Below are positions 1-8,054 of a DNA stretch of 64,000 nt, one piece after another. Both the position numbers and the translations under genes were made by a program. Positions within the stretch are counted from its first letter, which is position 1. Every line of letters begins with the position of its first letter. Origin of the DNA: JAXMBN01 sp046349875 (GTDB lineage Bacteria; Planctomycetota; Planctomycetia; Pirellulales; Pirellulaceae); NCBI GenBank assembly GCA_046349875.1, contig JAXMBN010000021.1, forward strand, positions 40,363 through 104,362, given 5' to 3'. Below the pieces are notes generated by a model. The model was not told where the DNA came from and did no database searches. It saw only the letters and a program-made list of their open reading frames with translations.

Positions 1-752
1 GTGTTTATGATGGGAAGAACTATCATGACTTCGATCACATGCAAGTTCGCGAATCGACGGCCCACTCGTTCTATAAGGGTGATACCTATTTGCATCCTTG
101 GGAAGGAAAGACGGAACCGATCGATCCGCTCGAAGGGCACAAGCAAAATAAATATAGCTGGGCCAAATCACCTCGTTATGAGATTCCCGGCGTCGGTTCG
201 AGTCCGTTGGAAACGGGGCCGCTCTCACGTCAAATCATGGCGGGGCGTCCGGGGGCGAAAGGGCATCAGGACTACGATCCATTGTTCCTCAATACGCTGC
301 AAACGGTCGGTCCCAACATTTTGACCCGCGTGATGGCGCGTATGCACGAAGCCTGTAAGTACTACAAGCTATCTCAGAAGTGGCTTAGCGAATTGGACCT
401 TCACGACAAATTCTATTCGAAACCTGTCGAAGCTCCGTCAGGAAAAGGCTTTGGTTCCACGGAGGCCGCTCGCGGGGCTCTGTCGGATTGGATCGTGCTC
501 GACAAAGGTAAGATTGAAAACTATCAAGTGATCACTCCAACCGCATGGAACATTGGACCACAAGATGGCAAAAATGTGCATGGACCGATGGAGCAAGCCT
601 TCATGGGGGCATCGATCCAGGATCCATCAGATCCGATCGAAATGGGGCACGTTGCACGTTCCTTCGATTCGTGCTTGGTTTGCACGGTTCATACGTACGA
701 TGGGAGAACCGGCCGTGAATTAGCTCGATTCCGAATGGGTGAGGGTAGCTAG
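1..752 (+). CDS. hhyL: [NiFe] hydrogenase large subunit, C-terminal part (group 1h type)
   Basis: The reading frame is open from base 3, so the gene starts before the window and only about 250 C-terminal residues are seen. The last cysteine motif reads FDSCLVCTVH, the C-terminal CxxCxxH that supplies two of the four cysteine ligands of the Ni-Fe centre. Most families have DPCxxC; Ser in place of Pro is, from memory, typical of group 1h (group 5) high-affinity enzymes. Nineteen residues follow the His, which is the peptide expected to be removed after nickel insertion, and the next gene encodes such a protease. The enzyme oxidises H2 and passes electrons through a small subunit that must lie upstream of the window. 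The order of downstream genes supports the 1h assignment. The symbol is by analogy with actinobacterial hhyL; the family call is firm, the subgroup less so. Confidence 0.9.
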   Translation, partial: VYDGKNYHDFDHMQVRESTAHSFYKGDTYLHPWEGKTEPIDPLEGHKQNKYSWAKSPRYEIPGVGSSPLETGPLSRQIMAGRPGAKGHQDYDPLFLNTLQTVGPNILTRVMARMHEACKYYKLSQKWLSELDLHDKFYSKPVEAPSGKGFGSTEAARGALSDWIVLDKGKIENYQVITPTAWNIGPQDGKNVHGPMEQAFMGASIQDPSDPIEMGHVARSFDSCLVCTVHTYDGRTGRELARFRMGEGS

Positions 753-763
753 ATTCACGCGAG

Positions 764-1309
764 GTGAATGTGAGGGAAATGAGTTCGAAAGACGAGGGAT
801 TTGATCCATCTTTGCCGTATCTGGCAAAGGTAGATGTCCTCATTATCGGTTGTGGCAACATCTTGCGGGGCGATGATGCTGCGGGGCCGGTATTCATTCG
901 TCGATTGTGGGAACATGGCCTTCCAAATCATGTTCGCTGCGCTGATGGTGGAACGGGTGGGATGGATGTTGCCTTTCAGATGCGTGGCGTCAAGCAAGTT
1001 ATTCTGATCGATGCTTGCGATAGTGGCAGCGAGCCCGGTACGATCTTCGAAGTGCCGGGGATGGAAGTCGAGCAACTTCCTCCTCTTGAAGGTATCAATC
1101 TCCACGCATTCCGTTGGGATCATGCCTTGGCGTTTGCACGATGGTTGCTCAAAGAGGATTATCCTAACGACGTGTTGGTATACCTAATCGAAGGCGCGTC
1201 GTACGTCATTGGAGATGAGTTATCAGCTTCAGTGAGTCACGCGGTCGATCGTTTAGTCGATCGCGTCTATCGTCGTTGGTGTTTGGCAAATGTTGAGACT
1301 TGCCAATGA
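764..1309 (+). CDS. Hydrogenase maturation endopeptidase (HybD/HyaD/HupD family)
   Basis: This protein of 181 residues carries the family signature GCGNILRGDDAAGP, the following LIDACD motif and a His in INLHAF. These correspond to the acidic, Asp and His nickel ligands of HybD-type proteases. The family removes the C-terminal peptide of the large subunit once the Ni-Fe(CN)2CO site is loaded. That matches the 19-residue extension encoded just upstream. The start at 764 follows GAGGTG at a good distance; a second in-frame ATG at 779 is possible. Only 11 bases separate it from the large-subunit stop, and its stop overlaps the next start (ATGA), so translation is probably coupled. Dedicated proteases usually act on a single partner, so this one is expected to serve the upstream enzyme. 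Confidence 0.93.
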   Translation: MNVREMSSKDEGFDPSLPYLAKVDVLIIGCGNILRGDDAAGPVFIRRLWEHGLPNHVRCADGGTGGMDVAFQMRGVKQVILIDACDSGSEPGTIFEVPGMEVEQLPPLEGINLHAFRWDHALAFARWLLKEDYPNDVLVYLIEGASYVIGDELSASVSHAVDRLVDRVYRRWCLANVETCQ

Positions 1310-1641
1310 CCTGCGCAGTGGAGTGCCTCGTAGAAATCACGGTCGACGGATACTTGCGATTGGATCGAGAGTCGGCCGAGCGATTCTTTCCAAACGATAC
1401 GTTGGTTGTTTTGCACAAGGATGGGGAGTGGGTGCTTATGCCAACACGGGGACCCGCAGGCGGTGGCATGGTGCTAAAGCAAAGAAATCTTCGCGGCGAT
1501 CGTTCCCTTTTGTTGGTCGAGATGGTCCAATGGATTCCTCTCAATGGTTTCTATTTGGCTCGATGGGATGAGGCTTCGGGAGGCCTCCGATTTCAATCGA
1601 ATGGTAACGGTTCACATCAAGAGTCCATGAGCAAGGAATAG
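1306..1641 (+). CDS. Small conserved-looking protein in the hydrogenase operon, function unknown
   Basis: A protein of 111 residues read from ATG 1306, which overlaps the protease stop as ATGA; an in-frame TTG at 1300 is less likely. I recognise no domain. The sequence is soluble, with beta-strand-like alternation (CLVEITVDGYLRL, LLLVEMVQWIPL), no membrane segment and no metal-binding cysteine pair. The coupling to the protease and the position inside an otherwise complete hydrogenase operon suggest a maturation or assembly role. That is inference from context only. Clusters of group 1h hydrogenases are known to carry several small genes of unknown function between the structural and hyp genes, and this may be one of them. 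Confidence 0.75.
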   Translation: MTCAVECLVEITVDGYLRLDRESAERFFPNDTLVVLHKDGEWVLMPTRGPAGGGMVLKQRNLRGDRSLLLVEMVQWIPLNGFYLARWDEASGGLRFQSNGNGSHQESMSKE

Positions 1642-1645
1642 TTGG

Positions 1646-2926
1646 ATGGAGTGTCTTACTTTGCGTCCACAACCGCTTGGGTTATTTCCTCATCAAGCGG
1701 CTCATCTCCTTCTTCCGCCGATCGACGAAGGCTGCGATGCAGACATAGTCAAGCGTGCACATGAGGCGATCCTTCGCGGTTCGCTCGATGTGGAATTGCC
1801 TGCGCCTTGGGAGTTCTTTCGCTATGCCGCACAAGGGGATAACGAACGGGCTCTGGTGGCACTAAACTCCAGCGCAGGACCAGCGACCGCCATGCATCGA
1901 TACAATGCATGGGTTCTTGCGCCGAGCATGGAAGGTTATCATGCGTGCAAAAAACACTTCCAGGGAGCGTTGGCCGAATTATGCGATGCAGTTGCCTATG
2001 CGCAGGGACTGACGGATACGTTGTCTCCTGAGCAGTACTGCGATGGAGAATTGCAAGGTTGGTATCGCGCAACGATGGCATCGCTGGAATGGGAACAACA
2101 GAATCTAAGCGGCGCTCGGCAAAGGTTGAAGGAAGCCATCCAAGCTTCCGAATCCACATCGCCGTTATTGGCCTCGATGCTGCATGCTCAATCCGCTGAG
2201 ATCGGGCAAGCTATACCGGGTTTTGCTGTAGCGCTGATCGTACAAGACTGGAAAGATGCGATCCGAATGGCCGACAAGTCAGGACATCGTACGATGTTGG
2301 GCGAGCTTTGGATGAAGCTTGGTATGGCCTTGCAGAATGCATCGCACGGTCAGCGCGGTCTTTTGTTGGAAGCCATTTCGGCATATCAGAACGCGCTTTA
2401 TCAGGGTATCGATAAAGAGACGGATCCGGAACTATTCGCCATGATTCAAAATAACTTGGGGCTCGCCTATTTGGCGATGCCACAAGGAGAGGCATCGCAC
2501 CAACTGCGTTCGGGAATTGCGTTGCAGTCGTTTCGTTATGCGCTCGAAGTTTATGATCGCGAATCCCAGCCAGAGATGTGGGCGACCGTCAGCATGAATT
2601 TGGCAAACGCCATGCAGTACCTTCCTTCATCGCATCCCGAACAGAACCTCATTCAAGCGGTGGAGGTTTATGATTCGATTTTGGAGATTCGTACCAAGGA
2701 ACGCGATCCGGTGGCCTATGCCCTTGTATTGCTCAATCAAGCCAATGCCCTTGCTCACTTAGGGATTTTTAAACCGGCTCTCGAAAAAGTATCGGAAGCG
2801 TACAAACTCTTTCAGTGGTACGATCAGGCCGAACAAGCCACCGCAGCACGAGAACTTCTCGAACAGATCCACGAGCGGATCGGTGAATGCCAAGCAGTAC
2901 GAGGAGAATCCTGTGGCACTGCATGA
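1646..2926 (+). CDS. TPR-repeat protein of the hydrogenase cluster
   Basis: A protein of 426 residues, almost entirely helical. Repeat-like pairs of helices run from about residue 150 to 410, for example in the stretches around LGMALQNASHGQRG, NNLGLAYLAMPQG, SMNLANAMQYLPSS and LLNQANALAHLGIF, with the small-residue spacing of tetratricopeptide repeats. There is no signal peptide. AAGGA lies eight bases before ATG 1646, and the preceding gene ends at 1641. TPR proteins recur in group 1h hydrogenase operons and are thought to act as scaffolds for assembly or partner binding; the exact partner is unknown. The C-terminal 14 bases overlap the next gene. Confidence 0.85.
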   Translation: MECLTLRPQPLGLFPHQAAHLLLPPIDEGCDADIVKRAHEAILRGSLDVELPAPWEFFRYAAQGDNERALVALNSSAGPATAMHRYNAWVLAPSMEGYHACKKHFQGALAELCDAVAYAQGLTDTLSPEQYCDGELQGWYRATMASLEWEQQNLSGARQRLKEAIQASESTSPLLASMLHAQSAEIGQAIPGFAVALIVQDWKDAIRMADKSGHRTMLGELWMKLGMALQNASHGQRGLLLEAISAYQNALYQGIDKETDPELFAMIQNNLGLAYLAMPQGEASHQLRSGIALQSFRYALEVYDRESQPEMWATVSMNLANAMQYLPSSHPEQNLIQAVEVYDSILEIRTKERDPVAYALVLLNQANALAHLGIFKPALEKVSEAYKLFQWYDQAEQATAARELLEQIHERIGECQAVRGESCGTA

Positions 2927-3305
2927 GCGGCAGCAATTTGATTTTCTCCTTTGGACCGCCACCGAACGGTTCTCGGAACGCGTGCAACAGCACTTGCAAG
3001 GTCCCGAGCGAGCTTTGGCGGTGCTTTCGGACGCAACGCAGTATGCCAAAGCAGGTGTCACTGAATTTGTGGATGCTATCTTTGCCGACTTCTTGTTGGA
3101 CAACATCGAAGGTGCCTGTTTTGTCCTGCAATCGGTGGGGAAACGCAAATGGCCAACAGAGGAATCGCTAACGACCTCTGTCTCGGTTGAACAAGGTTTG
3201 ATCCAGGTCGCAAAATACTTGTTTCAACAACTATTGATCAGCAAGACAATTGAGTATCTAGAGCAATTCTCCAGCTATCAACCCATGCATGAAGGAGATC
3301 ATTGA
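2913..3305 (+). CDS. Small helical protein of the hydrogenase operon, function unknown
   Basis: The start is placed at GTG 2913 because GAGGAG lies six bases upstream; an in-frame GTG at 2883 would add ten residues and overlap the TPR gene more deeply. The product, about 130 residues, is helical and acidic, with no membrane segment and no cysteine motif (a single Cys in GACFVLQSVGKRK). I recognise no family. It ends at a TGATG junction with the NifU-Rieske gene, so the two are probably translated together. Its position between the TPR and iron-sulfur genes suggests a chaperone or assembly factor, which is inference only. Confidence 0.72.
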   Translation: MALHERQQFDFLLWTATERFSERVQQHLQGPERALAVLSDATQYAKAGVTEFVDAIFADFLLDNIEGACFVLQSVGKRKWPTEESLTTSVSVEQGLIQVAKYLFQQLLISKTIEYLEQFSSYQPMHEGDH

Positions 3306-4186
3306 TGTCGACCACTTCGCAGGACTCCGATCAAGAAACGTTGGGGCGTGAGGAATCGTTGGAGAATCTTGCCGGCAGGGTAGATCGCGCCTTTGCAGAA
3401 GTGCAGGGAATGGAGCCCGATCAGCGAAATAAGGCCATTACCCTCAAGAATGCCATCGAAGAGTTCCATCGTTCGGGCTTGACGCATATCGTGCGCAAGC
3501 TGAAGAGCGATCCAAGAGGGAAGGAGCTATTGTTTGAATTGGTGGATGTGCCTGAAGTGTATGCATTGTTTGCAATGCATGGCTTGGTGCGAGCCGACTT
3601 TCGAACTCGCGTTAGTCGCGTCCTTGAAATGGTGCGACCTTACATGGAATCCCATGGCGGGGATGTGGAACTTGTCGACGTTCGGGACAGTATTGTCTAC
3701 GTGCGTCTCTCCGGAAATTGCAGTGGATGCTCCATGTCTTCGGTGACTTTGAAAAACACCGTGGAAGAATCATTGCGGCAGCAGATACCGGAAGTGACTG
3801 GAGTCGAAGTGGTGTCCGATGCGGCACCGGTACAAGTCGTGAGTCTCCAAAGCCGTCGCTATTCGGAAGAGCATGGATGGATTGAAGGGCCATTGCTATC
3901 GGATCTTCGCGAGGATAAGCCTAGTGAATTTGTTTGGGGGCAGACACGAATCCTTTTGATTGCGACTCGTGATGGTTGGAAAGCGTATCGAAACGCCTGT
4001 GCGCATCAAGGTTTGCCATTGGATGCAGGAGTGTACGATGTCGAAAGTGAAACGTTAACCTGCCCTTGGCATGGATTTCAATTTGATGCGGGATCGGGCG
4101 AGTGTTATTCGGCTCCACAATGCCAATTGGAAGCGTTTCCTTCGAGGGTTCGCGATGGACGCATTTGGATAAGGCCTGAATCATGA
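3305..4186 (+). CDS. NifU-C-terminal-domain / Rieske fusion protein, putative electron relay
   Basis: Read from ATG 3305 (TGATG overlap, GAAGGAGA upstream), giving 293 residues. An N-terminal helical segment of about 100 residues is followed by a NifU-type scaffold domain (about 103-170) with the cluster-binding CSGC at 139-142. A Rieske domain follows (about 195-290) with CAHQG at 232 and CPWHGF at 253, the Cys-His pairs that bind a 2Fe-2S cluster. In mycobacteria an iron-sulfur protein encoded beside the group 1h hydrogenase (HhyE) has been proposed to carry electrons from the enzyme towards the quinone pool; this fusion is the likely counterpart here. It could instead deliver clusters during assembly. 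It overlaps the NHL gene by four bases. Confidence 0.88.
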   Translation: MSTTSQDSDQETLGREESLENLAGRVDRAFAEVQGMEPDQRNKAITLKNAIEEFHRSGLTHIVRKLKSDPRGKELLFELVDVPEVYALFAMHGLVRADFRTRVSRVLEMVRPYMESHGGDVELVDVRDSIVYVRLSGNCSGCSMSSVTLKNTVEESLRQQIPEVTGVEVVSDAAPVQVVSLQSRRYSEEHGWIEGPLLSDLREDKPSEFVWGQTRILLIATRDGWKAYRNACAHQGLPLDAGVYDVESETLTCPWHGFQFDAGSGECYSAPQCQLEAFPSRVRDGRIWIRPES

Positions 4187-5415
4187 GCCTTGGAGCGGAG
4201 TTCGAATCGGCCAAGCACGTTCGCATGGTTAAGCCCCGACGCGAAGCTTCGCAAGAGTCTTGGCCCGTTCCAAGTCTCACATGCAAGCCTCGTCTGTGGC
4301 TAGGAGCTCCGTCGCCATTTGGATTGGCCCTGCCAAATGCCACGCCCTCAGCGAGCCAGCTTTATGGGCCTCGCGGCGTATGGATCGATGACGAGCGAGT
4401 CATTGTTGCCGATTCGGGCAATCATCGTGTTTTGATTTGGCAAGGAGTCCCCGACGAGGATCATGCGTCGGCCGATGTCGTCTTAGGACAACCTACGTTT
4501 TCCAGTGAAGGCCCCGCAGCAGGTGGTCTTGGTCCACGCCGTGGGCTTTTCCTTCCAACGAGTGTTTTGGTAATGGGTGGAAGACTTGTTGTAGCCGACG
4601 CATGGCACCATCGCATTTTGGTTTGGAATACCATTCCACGATGTTCGTATGAGTCTCCCGATTATGTCATCGGGCAAGACGATTTGGATTCTGTGGAAGT
4701 CAATCGAGGGCGAACTCCATCGGCTGATACTTTGTATTGGCCTTATGGCATTGCGTGGGTTGGAGATCGCTTTTATGTAGCGGACACGGGAAATCGGAGG
4801 ATGTTGGTTTGGAATGGATTTCCTTCGCAAGATCGTCCAGCCGATTTCGTAATTGGACAGTCTGCATTTTCTGAGAATGAAGAGAATCGAGGAGCTGAGC
4901 CATCGCCCCGATCATTTCGTTGGATCCACGCGATCGCTGGAGATGCGCATACAATTTGGGGAGCGGATGCCGGGAATCATCGGATTCTCGGTTGGCGTCA
5001 AAGCCTTGATGCGGATCGCGATGCGGATTGGGTATTGGGGCAACGCGACTTTGCAAGTTCGGTCGAGCGACCTTATGAAGAGCAAGGTCCCGATCGTCTT
5101 CGCTTTCCCTATGGCATTGCTCTTTGGAAGAATTGTCTTGCCGTCGCTGATACCGCCAACAATCGGATCTTATTTTGGAGGGTACCTCCTAAGGAAAGGC
5201 AAGGCAGCGCCGCGTGGGAAGTACTAGGGCAGATCGACTTTGGGGGGAATGGCGAGAATCGGTGGATTCGTGTGTCCGAATCCACGGTATGTTGGCCATA
5301 CGGTATCTGTTTCTTCGATGGCATGTTGGCCATTGCCGATTCGGGAAACAATCGGGTGATGCTTTGGGATTGTCGGAGTTTGGGCGAAGGTTCTTCTTCG
5401 TTAAAAGGTGAGTGA
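4183..5415 (+). CDS. NHL-repeat beta-propeller protein of the hydrogenase cluster
   Basis: A protein of 410 residues that starts inside the preceding stop (ATGA at 4183). Six NHL-type blades are visible from about residue 65 to 400. Each has the pattern VADSGNHRVLIW, VADAWHHRILVW, VADTGNRRMLVW, GADAGNHRILGW, VADTANNRILFW or IADSGNNRVMLW, separated by a conserved VLGQ/VIGQ segment. There is no signal peptide, so a cytoplasmic site is expected. NHL proteins are a recurrent part of group 1h [NiFe]-hydrogenase operons. Their role is not settled; a protein-binding platform for the complex is the usual idea. The stop at 5415 is four bases before hypC. Confidence 0.9.
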   Translation: MSLGAEFESAKHVRMVKPRREASQESWPVPSLTCKPRLWLGAPSPFGLALPNATPSASQLYGPRGVWIDDERVIVADSGNHRVLIWQGVPDEDHASADVVLGQPTFSSEGPAAGGLGPRRGLFLPTSVLVMGGRLVVADAWHHRILVWNTIPRCSYESPDYVIGQDDLDSVEVNRGRTPSADTLYWPYGIAWVGDRFYVADTGNRRMLVWNGFPSQDRPADFVIGQSAFSENEENRGAEPSPRSFRWIHAIAGDAHTIWGADAGNHRILGWRQSLDADRDADWVLGQRDFASSVERPYEEQGPDRLRFPYGIALWKNCLAVADTANNRILFWRVPPKERQGSAAWEVLGQIDFGGNGENRWIRVSESTVCWPYGICFFDGMLAIADSGNNRVMLWDCRSLGEGSSSLKGE

Positions 5416-5418
5416 ACA

Positions 5419-5715
5419 ATGTGTCTTGCGGTGCCTGGAAAAGTGGAATCCATTTATGAAGACCGTGGAACACGCATGGGCAGACTCAACTTTGGCGGTG
5501 TGGTCAAAGATGTGTGTCTCGCTTATCTGCCTGACATTACCGTGGGTGACTATGCGATTGTCCACGTTGGGTTTGCGATCAGCAAATTGGACGAGCGATC
5601 TGCCTTGGAGACTCTCAAGACTTTCGAGGATCTGGGATTGCTAGAAGAGGAGCTTGAGGAGTTGCGTTCTGGATCTGACGATGTTCCCGATGCTCGCCCC
5701 AATCATCCTCGCTAG
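5419..5715 (+). CDS. hypC: Hydrogenase maturation chaperone HypC
   Basis: Ninety-eight residues beginning MCLAVPGKV, the invariant HypC/HupF start with Cys2, which binds the Fe(CN)2CO unit during transfer from HypD to the apo large subunit. The OB-like core ([28 protein letters not shown]) is present. The C-terminus is a little longer than usual, with an acidic helical tail ([15 protein letters not shown]). It sits directly before hypD, its partner in the cyanation scaffold complex. Size and motif are unambiguous; it could also serve another hydrogenase elsewhere in the genome. Confidence 0.96.
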   Translation: MCLAVPGKVESIYEDRGTRMGRLNFGGVVKDVCLAYLPDITVGDYAIVHVGFAISKLDERSALETLKTFEDLGLLEEELEELRSGSDDVPDARPNHPR

Positions 5716-5723
5716 GTGACAAG

Positions 5724-6833
5724 ATGAAGTACCTTACTGAATATCGCGATGCCGACAAAGTGAAACGCATGGTGGAAGAAATTCATCGCGTTGCGTCACG
5801 TCGGTGGTCCATCATGGAGGTTTGTGGGGGCCAAACGCATAGCATCATTCGAAATGGAATCGATCAGCTATTAAGTGAGCAGATCGAAATGATTCACGGA
5901 CCGGGGTGTCCTGTTTGCGTGACGCCTGTGGAAGTCATTGATAAAGCGCTGGAGATTGCAAGAAGGCCGGATGTCATCTTTTGCACTTTTGGAGATATGC
6001 TTCGGGTCCCCGGAACGCATGAAGACCTATATCGCATCAAGGGGAATGGTGGCGATGTTCGCATCGTCTATTCACCCCTCGACTCGCTCGAAATCGCACG
6101 GACCAACCTAGGAAAGCAAGTGGTTTTCTTGGCCATTGGATTTGAAACGACGGCACCTGCCAATGCGATGGCAATCAAGTTAGCCAAAGATCGTGGCATT
6201 CCCAATTTTTCGGCCCTTGTGTCGCACGTTTTGGTTCCTCCTGCGATTGAAGCGATCATGCGAGCGCCTCAGCAACGCGTTCAAGCGTTCTTGGCGGCAG
6301 GTCACGTTTGCAGTGTTACTGGATATCGAGAGTATCCAGCGCTCGCCGAGCGATACAAAGTTCCTATTGTTGTCACCGGCTTCGAGCCGCTCGATCTTCT
6401 TGAAGGGATTCGTCGGACCGTGCTTCAATTGGAGCGGGGCGAGCACCGAGTCGAGAACGCGTATGCGCGGGTGGTGCAACCGGATGGCAACCCCGCTGCT
6501 ATGAAGATCATTCAAGAAGTGTTCGAAACGAGCGATCGAGTTTGGCGAGGAATTGGAACGATTCCGGGGAGTGGTTGGAGATTGGCGCCAGCGTATTCGG
6601 ATTACGATGCGGAACTGCGTTTTGAAGTTCAAGGGATTTGCCCGGAAGAATCCAAGCTTTGTCGCGCGGGTGAAGTCTTGCAAGGGGCGATCAAACCCCA
6701 TGAGTGTGCTGCATTCGGCAAAGAGTGTACTCCGCGCCATCCGTTAGGTGCAACGATGGTAGCCAACGAGGGTGCATGCGCTGCCTACTTCAATTATGGA
6801 CGATTCGTGGCGCTCGAAAGAGCTCGCGGATAG
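5724..6833 (+). CDS. hypD: Hydrogenase Fe-CN/CO scaffold protein HypD
   Basis: The length of 369 residues is usual for the family. Conserved stretches are all present: [11 protein letters not shown] (active-site Cys), [47 protein letters not shown] and [14 protein letters not shown]. The C-terminal region has the four cysteines spaced for a 4Fe-4S cluster ([18 protein letters not shown]) and the late [12 protein letters not shown]. HypD holds the iron while HypE supplies cyanide ligands and HypC docks. It starts eight bases after hypC. hypA, hypB and hypF are not in the window and must be elsewhere, perhaps upstream. Confidence 0.97.
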   Translation: MKYLTEYRDADKVKRMVEEIHRVASRRWSIMEVCGGQTHSIIRNGIDQLLSEQIEMIHGPGCPVCVTPVEVIDKALEIARRPDVIFCTFGDMLRVPGTHEDLYRIKGNGGDVRIVYSPLDSLEIARTNLGKQVVFLAIGFETTAPANAMAIKLAKDRGIPNFSALVSHVLVPPAIEAIMRAPQQRVQAFLAAGHVCSVTGYREYPALAERYKVPIVVTGFEPLDLLEGIRRTVLQLERGEHRVENAYARVVQPDGNPAAMKIIQEVFETSDRVWRGIGTIPGSGWRLAPAYSDYDAELRFEVQGICPEESKLCRAGEVLQGAIKPHECAAFGKECTPRHPLGATMVANEGACAAYFNYGRFVALERARG

Positions 6834-6894
6834 AAACCCACAAGCGACGGCATTCAATACAGAGCCTAGTCCGATCAAGAAACCACAGGTTGCT

Positions 6895-8046
6895 ATGAAA
6901 GAGATGATAAGGACGGAATCGAGCGGTCGGAATCCATCCCAATCAGATGCGGACAAGGTGGATGAGCATGCACGATGGACTCCAGAAGAAACGACGCATG
7001 TGGATTTGACCCAGTGGCAATGCCCATTACCTTTGCGAGATTATCCACAGGTGGTGCTGAGTCATGGGGGAGGTGGAAAGCTAACCAGCGAGCTTATCGA
7101 ATCGATGTTCTTACCGGCGTTTGGAGTTCGCCAAGATCGCGAATTGAGAGACTCTGCAGTTCTGGGAATGCAAAAAGGGAATTATGCATTTTCCACCGAT
7201 TCCTATGTGATTCAGCCCCTTTTCTTTCCAGGAGGAAGCATCGGGCAACTCGCAATCCATGGAACGGTGAATGATCTGGCGATGAGCGGTGCGAGACCAT
7301 TGTTTCTGAGCGTTGCGTTTATCTTGGAAGAGGGATTCGCTATGGAGTCCCTTCAACGAATTGTGCAGGACATGGGTAGGGCAGCCGCCGAGGCCGCGGT
7401 GCAGATCGTCACCGGGGACACGAAAGTTGTCGAACGAGGGCATGGCGACGGAATCTACATCAATACAACTGGATTGGGATGGATTCAGCCAAATGTTTCC
7501 ATGGGGATCGATCGCGTTCGAGCCGGTGATGTGATCCTCATCAATGGAACCATTGGTGACCATGGAATGGCGATCATGAGCGTTCGAGAAAACCTCGAGT
7601 TCGAAGCTCCCATCGTTAGTGATACCGCAGCGTTGCATCAGCTCGTTGCAGAGATCCTGGCTGAGTATCCGGAGGTGCATATGATGCGGGATCCAACGCG
7701 AGGCGGAGTTGCCGCATCGCTCAATGAGATTGCGTCTGCCTGCAGATTGGGTATCGAACTAGACGAGTCGCAATTGCCGATTCAACCAGTGGTCCAATCT
7801 GCTTGTGAAATCCTTGGTTTGGATCCATTGCTCGTTGCGAACGAAGGCAAGTTTCTGATATTTGTCCCCGAGGAAGCTGCCGAGCGTGTCATGGGTATCA
7901 TGCGTGCTCATCCGCTAGGACGAGATGCTCAGAAGATTGGTCGCGTAGTGGAGTCGCATGCTGGATTGGTTGTCGTCAAAACGCGCTACGGCGCTAACCG
8001 CGTCTTGCCACAGCCCATTGGTGAACAGTTGCCTCGAATCTGCTGA
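6895..8046 (+). CDS. hypE: Hydrogenase maturation protein HypE
   Basis: A member of the AIR-synthase-like HypE family with SHGGGGKLTSELIE, the ATP-binding FSTDSYVIQPLFFPGG, GTVNDLAMSGARP and the obligatory C-terminal PRIC, whose last Cys carries the thiocarboxamide that becomes the cyanide ligand. The start is uncertain. The frame stays open upstream through ATGs at 6772 and 6796, which overlap hypD. I prefer ATG 6895, which still leaves an N-terminal extension with the DLTQWQCPLPLRDYP block that I recall from some HypE proteins. It works with HypF (absent here) and the HypC-HypD complex. It ends nine bases before the convergent kinase gene, with no obvious terminator between them. Confidence 0.95.
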   Translation: MKEMIRTESSGRNPSQSDADKVDEHARWTPEETTHVDLTQWQCPLPLRDYPQVVLSHGGGGKLTSELIESMFLPAFGVRQDRELRDSAVLGMQKGNYAFSTDSYVIQPLFFPGGSIGQLAIHGTVNDLAMSGARPLFLSVAFILEEGFAMESLQRIVQDMGRAAAEAAVQIVTGDTKVVERGHGDGIYINTTGLGWIQPNVSMGIDRVRAGDVILINGTIGDHGMAIMSVRENLEFEAPIVSDTAALHQLVAEILAEYPEVHMMRDPTRGGVAASLNEIASACRLGIELDESQLPIQPVVQSACEILGLDPLLVANEGKFLIFVPEEAAERVMGIMRAHPLGRDAQKIGRVVESHAGLVVVKTRYGANRVLPQPIGEQLPRIC

Positions 8047-8054
8047 TGCAGAAC

